Assembly: GCA_030656535.1 (NCBI GenBank)
Contig: JAUSPL010000532.1
Coordinates: 1-13,414, forward strand
Reading direction: 5' to 3'
Source of the DNA: Gemmobacter sp.
Lineage (GTDB): Bacteria > Pseudomonadota > Alphaproteobacteria > Rhodobacterales > Rhodobacteraceae
Length of the DNA: 13,414 nucleotides
Shown: positions 6,160 to 13,414 of the stretch, piece after piece
How the letters are laid out: every line of letters begins with the position of its first letter
Numbering within the stretch: position 1 is the stretch's first letter
The notes under the pieces: generated by a model
Told to the model about the DNA's origin: nothing
The model's input: only the letters and a program-made list of their open reading frames with translations
Database searches by the model: none
Position numbers and translations under genes: made by a program

Positions 6160-7980
6160 ATGGGCAAGGTGGTGCGCATCGGCTGTGGTGCAGGGTTTTG
6201 GGGCGACACACCTGAAGGCCCCGCCCAACTGGTGACAGCGGGTGGTATCGACTATCTGGTGCTGGATTATCTGGCCGAAATCACGATGTCCATCCTTGCC
6301 CGGATCAAGGCTAAGGACCCCAAACAGGGTTATGCATCTGACTTCGTCTCGCTGGTCATGCGCCCATTGGCACGGCAGATCGCTGACAAACGCATCCGCG
6401 TTGTGACGAATGCAGGCGGCGTGAACCCCGCAGCCTGTCGCGATGCGCTGGAGGCCCTGTTCGCCGAACTGGATGTGCCGCTGACCGTGGCCTTGGTGCA
6501 AGGCGACGACCTTTCCGAGCGGATCGAAGACTTCCGCGCGGCCGGCGTGACCGAGATGAGCACCGGCGCGCCACTGCCTGCAAGATTGGCCAGCGTGAAC
6601 GCCTATCTGGGTGCGTTTCCCATTGCGCAGGCATTGGCGGGCGGGGCAGATATCGTCGTGACCGGACGGTGCGTGGACAGCGCGCTGGCGCTGGGACCCT
6701 TGATCCACGAATTCGGCTGGCGCCCGGACGATCACGACCTGCTGTCAGCAGGCAGCCTTGCGGGCCACGTCATCGAATGCGGCACCCAGTGCACCGGGGG
6801 CATAACCACCGATTGGCGGGACGTTGCAGGCTGGGACAACATGGGCTTTCCCATCGCCCACTGTCATCCTGATGGCAGTTTCGAGATCACCAAGCCAGCT
6901 GGCACCGGGGGGCGTATCGTCCCCTCCAGTATCGCGGAACAGATCGTTTATGAAGTCGGCGACCCCGGCGCCTATCTTTTGCCCGATGTGACCTGCGACT
7001 GGCGCATGGTGCAGGTTGAACAGGCCGGGCCGGACCGCGTTCGGGTCACTGGCGCGCGCGGGCGCGCACCGTCGGCGACATGCAAGGTCAGCGCAACGTG
7101 GAATGATGGCTGGCGATCCTCGATCACGATGATGATCGTCGGTCGCGAGGCCGCAGCACGAGCACAAGCGGTCGGTGCCGCGATCTTGTCCCGCTGCACC
7201 CGCTTGATCGCGCAAGCAGGGCATGGACCATTTTCCGAAACCTCGATTGAGGTGTTGGGCGCAGAGTGCAGCTATGGCGCGCAGTCGCGCGCGATGGACA
7301 CGCGCGAAGTGGTGCTGAAGATTGCCGCCCGTCATCCATCCCGCGATGCGCTGGAAATCTTTGGTCGCGAGATATTTCCCGCCGCAACTGCGATGGCGCA
7401 GAGCCTGACCGGCTTTGCGGGCGGCCGCCCAAAACCGCAACCTGTGGTGCGGCTGTTTTCATTTCTGGCAGACAAGGCCACGATTTCGCCCGAAGTTTTG
7501 GACACCACAGGTCGCACCCCCGCGCCCTTTGCACGGCCCGCGCCTGCCACCGCAGCCGCCGCAATATCGGTGCCACCGACATTGCCCCTTGGCCACGCGG
7601 CCACATTGCCCCTGATCGCGCTTGCCTATGGCCGCAGTGGCGACAAGGGGAACAGCGCGAACATTGGAATCATGGCCCGTGACCCTGCCTTTTTGCCCGC
7701 GATACGTGCCGCGCTGACCCCGGATGCCGTGGCCCTTTACTTTGCCCATTTTGCACCCTCGCGGGTCGAGCGTTTCGAGTGGCCGGGCCTGCATGGCGTC
7801 AATCTGTTGCTGCACGACGTGCTGGGCGGTGGGGGAATTGCGTCGCTGCGCCATGATCCGCAAGGCAAGGCACTGGCCCAGGTCTTGCTTGATTTCCCGA
7901 TACCAGTTCCGGCGGAATGGGTCGCCGCAGATGGACTCCTTGCCCATTGGACCCCAGAAGACGGAGCGACCACACCATGA
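6160..7980 (+). CDS. AtuA family acyclic terpene utilization protein (DUF1446 plus C-terminal AtuA domain)
   Basis: A 606-aa protein of the AtuA family, cytoplasmic by lack of signal or membrane segments. The N-terminal DUF1446 region (about 1-440) shows IGCGAGFWGDTPEGP (7-21), GIDYLVLDYLAEITMSIL (29-46), VVTNAGGVNPAAC (81-93) and VTGRCVDSAL (167-176). An Ala/Pro-rich linker (about 450-480) leads to the C-terminal domain with LAYGRSGDKGNSANIG (about 487-502), LHGVNLLLHDVLGGGG and SLRHDPQGKALAQVLL. Members are required for growth on citronellol or geraniol in Pseudomonas, but no reaction has been settled to my knowledge. The ATG at 6160 lies 2 nt after the hydratase stop; a TTG at 6154 overlapping that stop is possible. 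There is no good ribosome site for either, so coupling to the hydratase is likely. The 3' end overlaps the biotin carboxylase gene by ATGA. Confidence 0.92.
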   Translation: MGKVVRIGCGAGFWGDTPEGPAQLVTAGGIDYLVLDYLAEITMSILARIKAKDPKQGYASDFVSLVMRPLARQIADKRIRVVTNAGGVNPAACRDALEALFAELDVPLTVALVQGDDLSERIEDFRAAGVTEMSTGAPLPARLASVNAYLGAFPIAQALAGGADIVVTGRCVDSALALGPLIHEFGWRPDDHDLLSAGSLAGHVIECGTQCTGGITTDWRDVAGWDNMGFPIAHCHPDGSFEITKPAGTGGRIVPSSIAEQIVYEVGDPGAYLLPDVTCDWRMVQVEQAGPDRVRVTGARGRAPSATCKVSATWNDGWRSSITMMIVGREAAARAQAVGAAILSRCTRLIAQAGHGPFSETSIEVLGAECSYGAQSRAMDTREVVLKIAARHPSRDALEIFGREIFPAATAMAQSLTGFAGGRPKPQPVVRLFSFLADKATISPEVLDTTGRTPAPFARPAPATAAAAISVPPTLPLGHAATLPLIALAYGRSGDKGNSANIGIMARDPAFLPAIRAALTPDAVALYFAHFAPSRVERFEWPGLHGVNLLLHDVLGGGGIASLRHDPQGKALAQVLLDFPIPVPAEWVAADGLLAHWTPEDGATTP

Positions 7981-9455
7981 CCCAGATACGCAAGGTCCTG
8001 ATCGCGAACCGCGGCGAAATCGCCGTGCGCATCATCGCCAGTCTGGACAAGCTGGGGATTGCCTCTGTCGCAGTCCATCACCCGGTCGAAGCCACGGCAA
8101 AACATGTCCGCATGGCGGGTCAGTCGGTCGCGTTGTCGGGCGCAACCCCTGTGGCGGCGCATCTGGACGCAGCGCAGATCATCGCGGCAGCGCATGCAAG
8201 CGGCGCAGACGCCATTCATCCCGGCTACGGGTTCTTGTCAGAAAACGCAGGATTTGCCCGCTTGGTCCACGAGGAAGGGTTTATCTTCATCGGCCCATCA
8301 GCAGAGGTCATCGATCTGATGGGGGACAAGATTTCCGCCCGCACCTTTGCCGAGGCACAGGGCGTGCCCGTTGCACCCTCGGCCATTCCGACCGACGACC
8401 TTGATGCCTTTGCCAGTGCCGCTGCCAAGATTGGCTTTCCCCTGGTGATCAAGGCTGCCGCAGGCGGCGGCGGCAAGGGCATGAGCATCGTAAGATCCCC
8501 CGCCGATCTGCAAGAGGCCGCCCGCATCGCAACAAGCGAGGCTCAGCCCTATTTCAGCGATGGCCGAATCTATGCCGAACTTTACGTTGAAAACCCGCGC
8601 CATATCGAAGTGCAGATTCTGGGGGATGGGGCCGGCGGCGCAATCCATCTGTGGGAACGCGAATGCTCGGTCCAGCGCAGGTTCCAGAAAATCATAGAGG
8701 AGGCCCCGGCCGCCAACCTGCCCGCATCCCTGCGCGACGATATCTGTTCCTCGGCTGTGCGGCTGGCTCAGGCGGCAAATTACCGCAACGCGGGCACAGT
8801 CGAATATATTCTTGGCCAGGACGGGCGGTTCTTCTTTCTGGAAATGAACACGCGGCTGCAAGTCGAACACCCGGTAACTGAAATGATTACCGGACTCGAC
8901 CTTGTCGCCATCCAGATCGCGATCGCCGAAGGCCGCGGCCTGCCGATGTCGCAAGATCAAGTGCCCCTGATCGGCCACGCCATAGAATGCCGGATCTGCG
9001 CAGAGGATCCCTGCGCCAACTTCATGCCCGAAACAGGCACGGTCGCCGTGCTGGACATTCCTCAGGCGCCTTGGCTGCGGTTTGAAAACGCGCTGGACCA
9101 AGGGCAAAAGGTAACGGCGGACTTTGACCCGATGTTGGCGAAACTGATCGCCCACGGCGCAACGCGCGATCAGGCGGTCGAACGGTCCATCGAAGGTCTG
9201 CGCGGGCTGGCAGTCCTGGGGGTGGGCACCAACATCGACTATCTTGCCCGCGTGCTGGACCATCAGGCGTTTCGCGCGGGCGATCTGGATACCGGGTTTG
9301 TCGGGCGGTACGCCGCCGATCTGGCCGAACCGGCACCTGATACCGACAGGCTGGACCGGGCACTGATCGCAGCGGCGCTGGGGGATCGGGACTTCCGGAC
9401 GCTGGTTGCGGATGTGCCCGAACCGCACGCCTCGATTGGCCATTGGAGAAACTGA
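7977..9455 (+). CDS. Biotin carboxylase subunit of an acyl-CoA carboxylase (stand-alone)
   Basis: A 492-aa ATP-grasp enzyme that carboxylates protein-bound biotin using ATP and bicarbonate. IANRGEIAVRII opens the N-terminal domain, HPGYGFLSEN follows, the glycine-rich ATP loop AAAGGGGKGMSIV has Lys167, and ERECSVQRRFQKIIEEAPA follows. The active site MNTRLQVEHP holds E289, N291, R293, Q295, V296 and E297, in register with E. coli AccC plus one. FDPMLAKLI (383-391) closes the domain. The methylcrotonyl- and geranyl-CoA carboxylase alpha subunits (LiuD, AtuF) are about 650 residues with biotin domain attached; this one stops shortly after the carboxylase domain and the biotin domain is the next gene. 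ATG at 7977 overlaps the AtuA stop and has GGAG at 7963-7966; an in-frame GTG at 7917 is unlikely. All catalytic residues I checked are present. Confidence 0.94.
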   Translation: MTQIRKVLIANRGEIAVRIIASLDKLGIASVAVHHPVEATAKHVRMAGQSVALSGATPVAAHLDAAQIIAAAHASGADAIHPGYGFLSENAGFARLVHEEGFIFIGPSAEVIDLMGDKISARTFAEAQGVPVAPSAIPTDDLDAFASAAAKIGFPLVIKAAAGGGGKGMSIVRSPADLQEAARIATSEAQPYFSDGRIYAELYVENPRHIEVQILGDGAGGAIHLWERECSVQRRFQKIIEEAPAANLPASLRDDICSSAVRLAQAANYRNAGTVEYILGQDGRFFFLEMNTRLQVEHPVTEMITGLDLVAIQIAIAEGRGLPMSQDQVPLIGHAIECRICAEDPCANFMPETGTVAVLDIPQAPWLRFENALDQGQKVTADFDPMLAKLIAHGATRDQAVERSIEGLRGLAVLGVGTNIDYLARVLDHQAFRAGDLDTGFVGRYAADLAEPAPDTDRLDRALIAAALGDRDFRTLVADVPEPHASIGHWRN

Positions 9456-9457
9456 AT

Positions 9458-9961
9458 ATGTCCGCAAAATTCACTCTGAACGGGCAAACCCACGAGGTCA
9501 CGATCCTTGCGCGCCGCCCAAACCTGATCGTGTCTGTGGATGGCCGCAGTCATGTGGTGCGCAATCCGGCAAGCCTTGCCGACGGCACTCTGGACATCGA
9601 CGGCACCCGTATCCAGCTTGCGCTTGCCTGGTCTGAAACCCAACCGATGGTTCGCATGGACGGGCGCACCCTGCGGCTGACGCGCATTGACCCGCGCGCC
9701 GAAGCGGCGGGCAGCAGCCCCGGCCAGGACATCATCCGTGCACCCATGCCCGGGGCCGTCATCACGGTACATTTATCCCCCGGAGATGCCGTGCAAGAGG
9801 GTGACGTGATCGTCACAATTGAGAGCATGAAACTGCAAACCGCGCTGATCGCACCGCGCGACGGGCACGTGGCCGAGGTCACGGTGGCCGAGGGCGAAAC
9901 ATTTGAAAAAGACGCCGTCATCGTGCGGCTGGTTCCCTTGGGTCAGGAGACCGCAGCATGA
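9458..9961 (+). CDS. Biotin carboxyl carrier subunit of the acyl-CoA carboxylase
   Basis: A 167-aa protein. The C-terminal part (about 92-163) is a biotinyl/lipoyl domain: APMPGAVITVHLSPGDAVQEG, then IESMKLQ with the predicted biotinylated Lys125, then ALIAPRDGHVAEV. The attachment motif is MKL rather than the commoner MKM. The first 80 residues (FTLNGQTHEV, LIVSVDGRSHVVR, IQLALAW, PMVRMDGRTLRLTR) look like a beta-rich segment comparable to the BT linker domain that joins carboxylase and biotin domains in fused alpha subunits, so the polypeptide is the missing rear half of such a subunit. TGGAGAAA at 9444-9451 serves the ATG at 9458; a TTG at 9443 is less likely. The gene begins 2 nt after the biotin carboxylase stop and overlaps the carboxyltransferase gene by ATGA. 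It should deliver carboxybiotin to the carboxyltransferase. Confidence 0.93.
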   Translation: MSAKFTLNGQTHEVTILARRPNLIVSVDGRSHVVRNPASLADGTLDIDGTRIQLALAWSETQPMVRMDGRTLRLTRIDPRAEAAGSSPGQDIIRAPMPGAVITVHLSPGDAVQEGDVIVTIESMKLQTALIAPRDGHVAEVTVAEGETFEKDAVIVRLVPLGQETAA

Positions 9962-11565
9962 GGAAAATCCAGTCGCGCGTGAACACTTCGGGTGCCGATT
10001 TCAAACGCTATTTCGCGCACAACAAAGCCGTGGTGCAAGAGTTCAGTGACAAACAAGAGGCCGCGCGCCACATCCGTCCCGCGCGCGATCTGGACCGGCT
10101 TGTCAGTCAGGGCAAGATGCGCCCGAGGGACCGTATCGCCAAACTTCTGGATCCCGGAACACCCTTTCTGGAACTGTCTTCATTGGCGGCAGGGATGGAT
10201 TATGGCGGCGAAAGCCCGTCCGCCAGCTCAATCGTCGGGATAGGCGTGGTGTCGGGTCGTGAGGTCATCATTCGCGCGGATGACCCTACTGTCAAAGGTG
10301 GCGCCTGGTATCCCCTGACAATGAAGAAAATAGTCCGGGCACTGGACATCGCGATGGAAAACCGGCTGCCGGTGATCCATCTGTGCGACAGCGCGGGCGG
10401 CAACTTGCAACTGCAATCGGACCTCTTTCCCGACAAGTATGTCGGCGGGCGGATTTTTCGAAATCAGTCGATCCTGTCGAAAATGGGTGTCAAGCAGTTG
10501 GCCCTTGTGTTCGGCCACTGCACCGCCGGGGGGGCCTATATCCCCGGGCTGTCGGATTACTCGGTCATTGTACGGGGTACGGGGGCGGTGTTCCTTGGCG
10601 GCCCCCCGCTGGTCAAGGCCGCCACTGGCGAGATCGTCAGCGTCGAGGATCTGGGCGGGGCAGACATGCACACTTCGGTCAGCGGGTCTTGCGACTATCC
10701 GGCGGCGACCGAGGACGAGGCGATCTTGATCGGACGCGAAATCGTCGCCCAATGGGAACGCCCTCAGAAATGGCCGCTGCAATACGATACCCCCGAACCC
10801 CCTGCCTATGACCCGGATGAACTGTACGGCATCATTCCCGACAACATCAAAACCCAGTTCGACATGCGAGAGGTGATCGCCCGCCTTGTCGACGGTTCGC
10901 GGTTCCATGAATACAAGCCGAATTATGGCACGACCCTGATTTGTGGCTATGCCAACATATGGGGGTTCAAGGTCGGCATCCTTGCCAACAACGGCGTGTT
11001 GTTCAACGACAGCAGCCTGAAGGGCGCGCATTTCATCGAGCTGTGCAACCAGAACAATACGCCTCTCGTGTTCTTGCAGAACATCACAGGCTACATGATC
11101 GGGCAGGAATATGAACGCCGCGGCATCACCAAAGACGGTGCCAAGATGATCATGGCGCAAAGCTGCAGCCATGTCCCCAAATTCACCGTGATGTGCAACG
11201 GGTCGTTCGGGGCGGGCAACTATGGCATGTGCGGGCGGGCGTTTGACGGGCGGTTCCTGTTTACCTGGCCCAACCACCAGATTGGCGTGATGGGCGGCGA
11301 TCAGGCCGCCAATACATTGGCCGAGGTAAAGCTGAACCAGATGCGCCGCAGCGGCCTGCCTGTGGATCAAGCGGAAATTGACCTCTTGTGGGAAACCACC
11401 CGCGCAGCCTACCGCGACCAGACATCGGCCTACTATTCCACCTCGCAACTGTGGGATGATGGTATTATCGACCCCGTTGACACCCGCAACGCGCTGGGCG
11501 TCGCCATTTCCGCGTCTCTGAACGCGCCGCTGGCGACCCCGGGATTTGGGGTGTTTCGTTTCTGA
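9958..11565 (+). CDS. Acyl-CoA carboxylase carboxyltransferase (beta) subunit, methylcrotonyl/geranyl-CoA carboxylase type
   Basis: A 535-aa carboxyltransferase that moves CO2 from biotin to an acyl-CoA. Its two crotonase-like halves are complete: HCTAGGAYIPG (187-197) and VFLGGPPLVKAATGEIVS in the N half; LANNGVLFNDSSLKGAHFIELC, FLQNITGYMIG (372-382), GSFGAGNYGMCGRAFD (415-430) and IGVMGGDQAAN in the C half. KAATGE and SLKGAHFIELC place it with methylcrotonyl/geranyl-CoA carboxylases rather than propionyl-CoA carboxylases. With AtuA and a LiuC/AtuE-like hydratase next to it, gamma-carboxylation of a beta-methyl enoyl-CoA is expected. YVGGRIF (161-167) departs from the HFGRIF that I recall in the family. 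ATG at 9958 overlaps the biotin-protein stop and has AGGAG at 9945-9949. Chain-length preference cannot be decided from the sequence. Confidence 0.93.
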   Translation: MRKIQSRVNTSGADFKRYFAHNKAVVQEFSDKQEAARHIRPARDLDRLVSQGKMRPRDRIAKLLDPGTPFLELSSLAAGMDYGGESPSASSIVGIGVVSGREVIIRADDPTVKGGAWYPLTMKKIVRALDIAMENRLPVIHLCDSAGGNLQLQSDLFPDKYVGGRIFRNQSILSKMGVKQLALVFGHCTAGGAYIPGLSDYSVIVRGTGAVFLGGPPLVKAATGEIVSVEDLGGADMHTSVSGSCDYPAATEDEAILIGREIVAQWERPQKWPLQYDTPEPPAYDPDELYGIIPDNIKTQFDMREVIARLVDGSRFHEYKPNYGTTLICGYANIWGFKVGILANNGVLFNDSSLKGAHFIELCNQNNTPLVFLQNITGYMIGQEYERRGITKDGAKMIMAQSCSHVPKFTVMCNGSFGAGNYGMCGRAFDGRFLFTWPNHQIGVMGGDQAANTLAEVKLNQMRRSGLPVDQAEIDLLWETTRAAYRDQTSAYYSTSQLWDDGIIDPVDTRNALGVAISASLNAPLATPGFGVFRF

Positions 11566-11576
11566 GAGGACAACAG

Positions 11577-12350
11577 ATGACTGATCGCGACGTCAGGTTA
11601 GACATAGCAAACGGAATAGCCCGCATAACCGTGACACGCGCGTCGCGCATGAACGCGATGCGCGACCAGACGGGGGACGAACTACTGGCTGCCCTGATCG
11701 CCGCCGAAACGGATGCATCAGTCGGCGCAGTGTTGCTGACGGGCGAGGGGCGGGCGTTTGGCGCGGGCTATGATCTGTCCACCATTGCCCCCGACGCGGT
11801 GCCCGATCTGGCGCAGGTCCTGGAACTGCATTTCAACCCACTGATCCGAAAGATGCGCACGTCGCGGCTGCCGATCGTTGCCGCTGTAAATGGGGCTTGC
11901 GCCGGGGCTTCGGTCGGGATCGCGCTGGCGGCAGATATCGTGATCGCGGCAAGGAATGCGTTCTTTTACGAACCTTTCGTCGGAATCGCGCTGGTGCCTG
12001 ACGCGGGCAACACCCTGTTTTTGCCACGCATGGCGGGGCGTATCCGGGCCTCGGCAGCAATGCTGCTGGGCGATCGCATCACCGCAGAAGAGGCCGAACG
12101 CTGGGGTCTGGTCTGGCGTGTAGTCGAGCCCGATGGCCTGCTGCCCGAGGCCGAGCGCGTCTGTGCCGCGCTGGCGGCGCGCTCTCACGATGCCGTGTCA
12201 ATGACGAAGCGGCTTATTGCGCAAGCGTCGGACCCTGATCTGGACCCGATGCTGGACCTTGAGCGCGACCTGCAAGGCAAGGCAGGGCGCAGCCCCGAAA
12301 TGCGGGCCGAAATCGACAGGTTCTTCGCCGACCGCGCTGCCAAATCCTAG
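11577..12350 (+). CDS. Enoyl-CoA hydratase/isomerase family protein, PaaG-like
   Basis: A 257-aa crotonase-fold protein closest in pattern to PaaG (ring-epoxide/double-bond isomerase of phenylacetate degradation). GRAFGAGYDLS (59-69) has Gly62 where most relatives have Cys or Ser, and NGACAGASVGIALAAD spans 105-120. The positions of the two crotonase glutamates hold Gly114 and Phe134. LVPDAGN (139-145) has Asp142 at the place of the catalytic Asp of PaaG and related isomerases. This argues for double-bond isomerisation, not hydration; it could move a double bond on a degradation intermediate. GAGAGGA at 11564-11570 serves the ATG at 11577. It lies 11 nt after the carboxyltransferase and 9 nt before the transglutaminase-like gene, clearly in the operon. 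Confidence 0.88.
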   Translation: MTDRDVRLDIANGIARITVTRASRMNAMRDQTGDELLAALIAAETDASVGAVLLTGEGRAFGAGYDLSTIAPDAVPDLAQVLELHFNPLIRKMRTSRLPIVAAVNGACAGASVGIALAADIVIAARNAFFYEPFVGIALVPDAGNTLFLPRMAGRIRASAAMLLGDRITAEEAERWGLVWRVVEPDGLLPEAERVCAALAARSHDAVSMTKRLIAQASDPDLDPMLDLERDLQGKAGRSPEMRAEIDRFFADRAAKS

Positions 12351-12359
12351 GGTGATCAC

Positions 12360-13013
12360 ATGGCCGACCCAACGCTGACGGCAACCCATTTCATCGACGC
12401 AGACAGCCCTGCCATTCGGGACTATGCCGCACAGCACGCCGGGCATGGCGACGCCCGCGCCCGTGCGGTGCAGCTTTACTATGCCGTGCGTGACAAGGTG
12501 CGCTATGACATCGCAGCGTTTGGTCTGGACCGTGATGCAATGGTCGCGTCGCATGTGCTGACGGCAGCTTCGGCCTTCTGCGTTCCGAAGGCGATCTTGT
12601 TGGCGGCAGTCGCGCGTGCCTCGGGCATACCCGCGCGACTGGGTTTTGCCAATGTCCGCAATCACCTGACATCGCCCCGCTATGCCGCGCTGATGGACGG
12701 CGATCTGTTTGAATGGCACGCCTACACAGCGCTGCAACTGGACGGGCGCTGGGTCAAGGCGACACCCGCCTTCGACATCGACCTTTGCCAACGACACGGG
12801 GTAAAGCCGCTGGAGTTTGACGGCACGGTGGATTCAGTATTCCACGAATTTGACACCAACGGCCGGCGACATATGGAATACGTCAAGTTCATCGGAGAGT
12901 TCGACGACCTGCCCTACGACACCTTTGCCCTGGAAATGAACCGCGCTTACCCGCGCCTTCTTGCTGCGCTGGATCAGGACCGGATCGCGCGCCGATCAGG
13001 GCAAACCCACTGA
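12360..13013 (+). CDS. Transglutaminase-like (cysteine protease fold) family protein
   Basis: A 217-aa cytoplasmic protein with the transglutaminase-like core. AFCVPKAILLAAVARASGIPARLGFANVRNH holds nucleophile Cys74 and the ARASGIPAR signature; FEWHAYTALQLDGRWVKATPAFD holds His120 and the likely third member Asp139. LCQRHGVKPLEFDG and RRHMEYVKFIGEFDDLPYD follow, a pattern I associate with a bacterial subfamily of unknown role. No signal peptide or membrane segment is seen, so an exported peptidase is unlikely. AGGGTG at 12349-12354 precedes the ATG at 12360. The place in the operon argues for action on a small molecule or thioester of the pathway, for example as amidase, acyltransferase or thioesterase; this is inference, since no such activity is proven here. 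Confidence 0.85.
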   Translation: MADPTLTATHFIDADSPAIRDYAAQHAGHGDARARAVQLYYAVRDKVRYDIAAFGLDRDAMVASHVLTAASAFCVPKAILLAAVARASGIPARLGFANVRNHLTSPRYAALMDGDLFEWHAYTALQLDGRWVKATPAFDIDLCQRHGVKPLEFDGTVDSVFHEFDTNGRRHMEYVKFIGEFDDLPYDTFALEMNRAYPRLLAALDQDRIARRSGQTH

Positions 13014-13038
13014 AGTCATCACGCTGAAAGGCCCCTTT

Positions 13039-13414
13039 ATGCCCCTGCCAATAGCGTTCCAAGGCCGCCTGCGACTGCCTGCCATCGTGGCACCAATGTT
13101 CCTGACCTCTGGCCCCGACCTTGTGGTCGAAACCTGTGCTGGCGGGTTGGTAGGGACCTTTCCAGCCCTGAACCAGCGCAGCTCGCAAGGGTTTCGGGAC
13201 TGGATTCAGGAAATTCGTGGCAGGCTGGCGCCCCTGCCTGATGCGGCCCCCTTTGGGGTGAACCTTGTCGGCCACAAATCCAATGCCCGGCTGGCTGACG
13301 ATCTGCGGGTCTGCATCGACGAAAAGGTGCCGCTGATCATCACGTCCCTTGGGGTGGTTTCCGATGTCGTGACCCAGGTCCATGGGTATGGCGGCGTGGT
13401 ATTTCACGATGCGA
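13039..13414 (+). CDS. Nitronate monooxygenase family flavoprotein (5' part only)
   Basis: An open frame from ATG at 13039 to the right edge (125 codons, no stop) encodes the N-terminal third of a nitronate monooxygenase/2-nitropropane dioxygenase-type FMN TIM barrel. LPAIVAPMFLTSGPDLV (13-29), GGLVGTFPALNQRSSQGF (35-52), APFGVNLVGHKSN (70-82), KVPLIITSLG (96-105) and HGYGGVVFHD (115-124) are typical. Positions 13026-13031 (GAAAGG) offer a ribosome site. It follows the transglutaminase-like gene by 25 nt, so it probably belongs to the same operon. Many family members are not proven to act on nitronates; here it could be a flavin oxidoreductase of the pathway. The remainder lies outside the window. 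Confidence 0.88.
   Translation, partial: MPLPIAFQGRLRLPAIVAPMFLTSGPDLVVETCAGGLVGTFPALNQRSSQGFRDWIQEIRGRLAPLPDAAPFGVNLVGHKSNARLADDLRVCIDEKVPLIITSLGVVSDVVTQVHGYGGVVFHDA

Noticed and set aside
9441..9460. Possible frameshift joining biotin carboxylase and biotin carrier protein
   Set aside because: The second gene has its own well-spaced GGAG site and an ATG, and both proteins are complete in their domains; a true gene split is the simpler reading, though relatives should be compared.
8298..9467. 389-codon minus-strand open frame opposite the biotin carboxylase gene
   Set aside because: Antisense shadow in GC-rich DNA; the plus strand codes for an intact ATP-grasp enzyme.
10228..11448. 406-codon minus-strand open frame opposite the carboxyltransferase gene
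   Set aside because: Antisense shadow; the composition is not protein-like and the plus-strand enzyme is complete.

Overview
The window looks like part of an alphaproteobacterial chromosome. GC content is high, genes are densely packed with frequent ATGA overlaps, and protein flavour suggests Rhodobacterales-like bacteria; this placement is inferred from style, not from a marker gene. It holds a catabolic locus for a branched or isoprenoid-type acyl-CoA, with the enzyme set of the acyclic terpene (Atu) and leucine/isovalerate (Liu) pathways. There are no rRNA, tRNA, CRISPR or IS elements that I can see.

Layout. (1) Positions 1-2085, plus strand: the 3' end of a branched-chain-amino-acid-type ABC substrate-binding protein, a strong GC hairpin, a LivF-type ATPase, and a DUF169 protein overlapping the ATPase by 4 nt. 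(2) 2308-3030, plus: a TetR-family regulator, whose end overlaps (11 nt, convergent) the end of (3) 3020-5078, minus: an isovaleryl/citronellyl-CoA-type acyl-CoA dehydrogenase followed by an atypical short-chain dehydrogenase (8-nt overlap). (4) 5079-5377: a divergent control region with two copies of a 13-bp dyad TGAA-N5-TTCA, one at each predicted promoter. (5) 5378 to the window end, plus: a tightly packed operon coding for a LiuC/AtuE-type hydratase, a two-domain AtuA protein, a biotin carboxylase, a separate biotin carrier protein, a carboxyltransferase, a PaaG-like crotonase, a transglutaminase-like protein and the start of a nitronate monooxygenase-like flavoprotein.

How the genes may work together (inference): the ABC system imports the substrate. 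The dehydrogenase makes an alpha,beta-unsaturated, beta-methyl-branched acyl-CoA. The three-part biotin enzyme carboxylates its gamma carbon and the hydratase hydrates the glutaconyl-type product. The SDR, AtuA and the PaaG-like isomerase handle flanking steps. No acyl-CoA ligase and no HMG-CoA-lyase-like gene is visible, so the pathway is not complete within the window. The TetR protein is the obvious candidate repressor for the two dyads. The most distinctive points are the split carboxylase alpha subunit, the paired operators, the SDR without its catalytic Tyr/Lys, and the unexplained DUF169 and transglutaminase-like genes.
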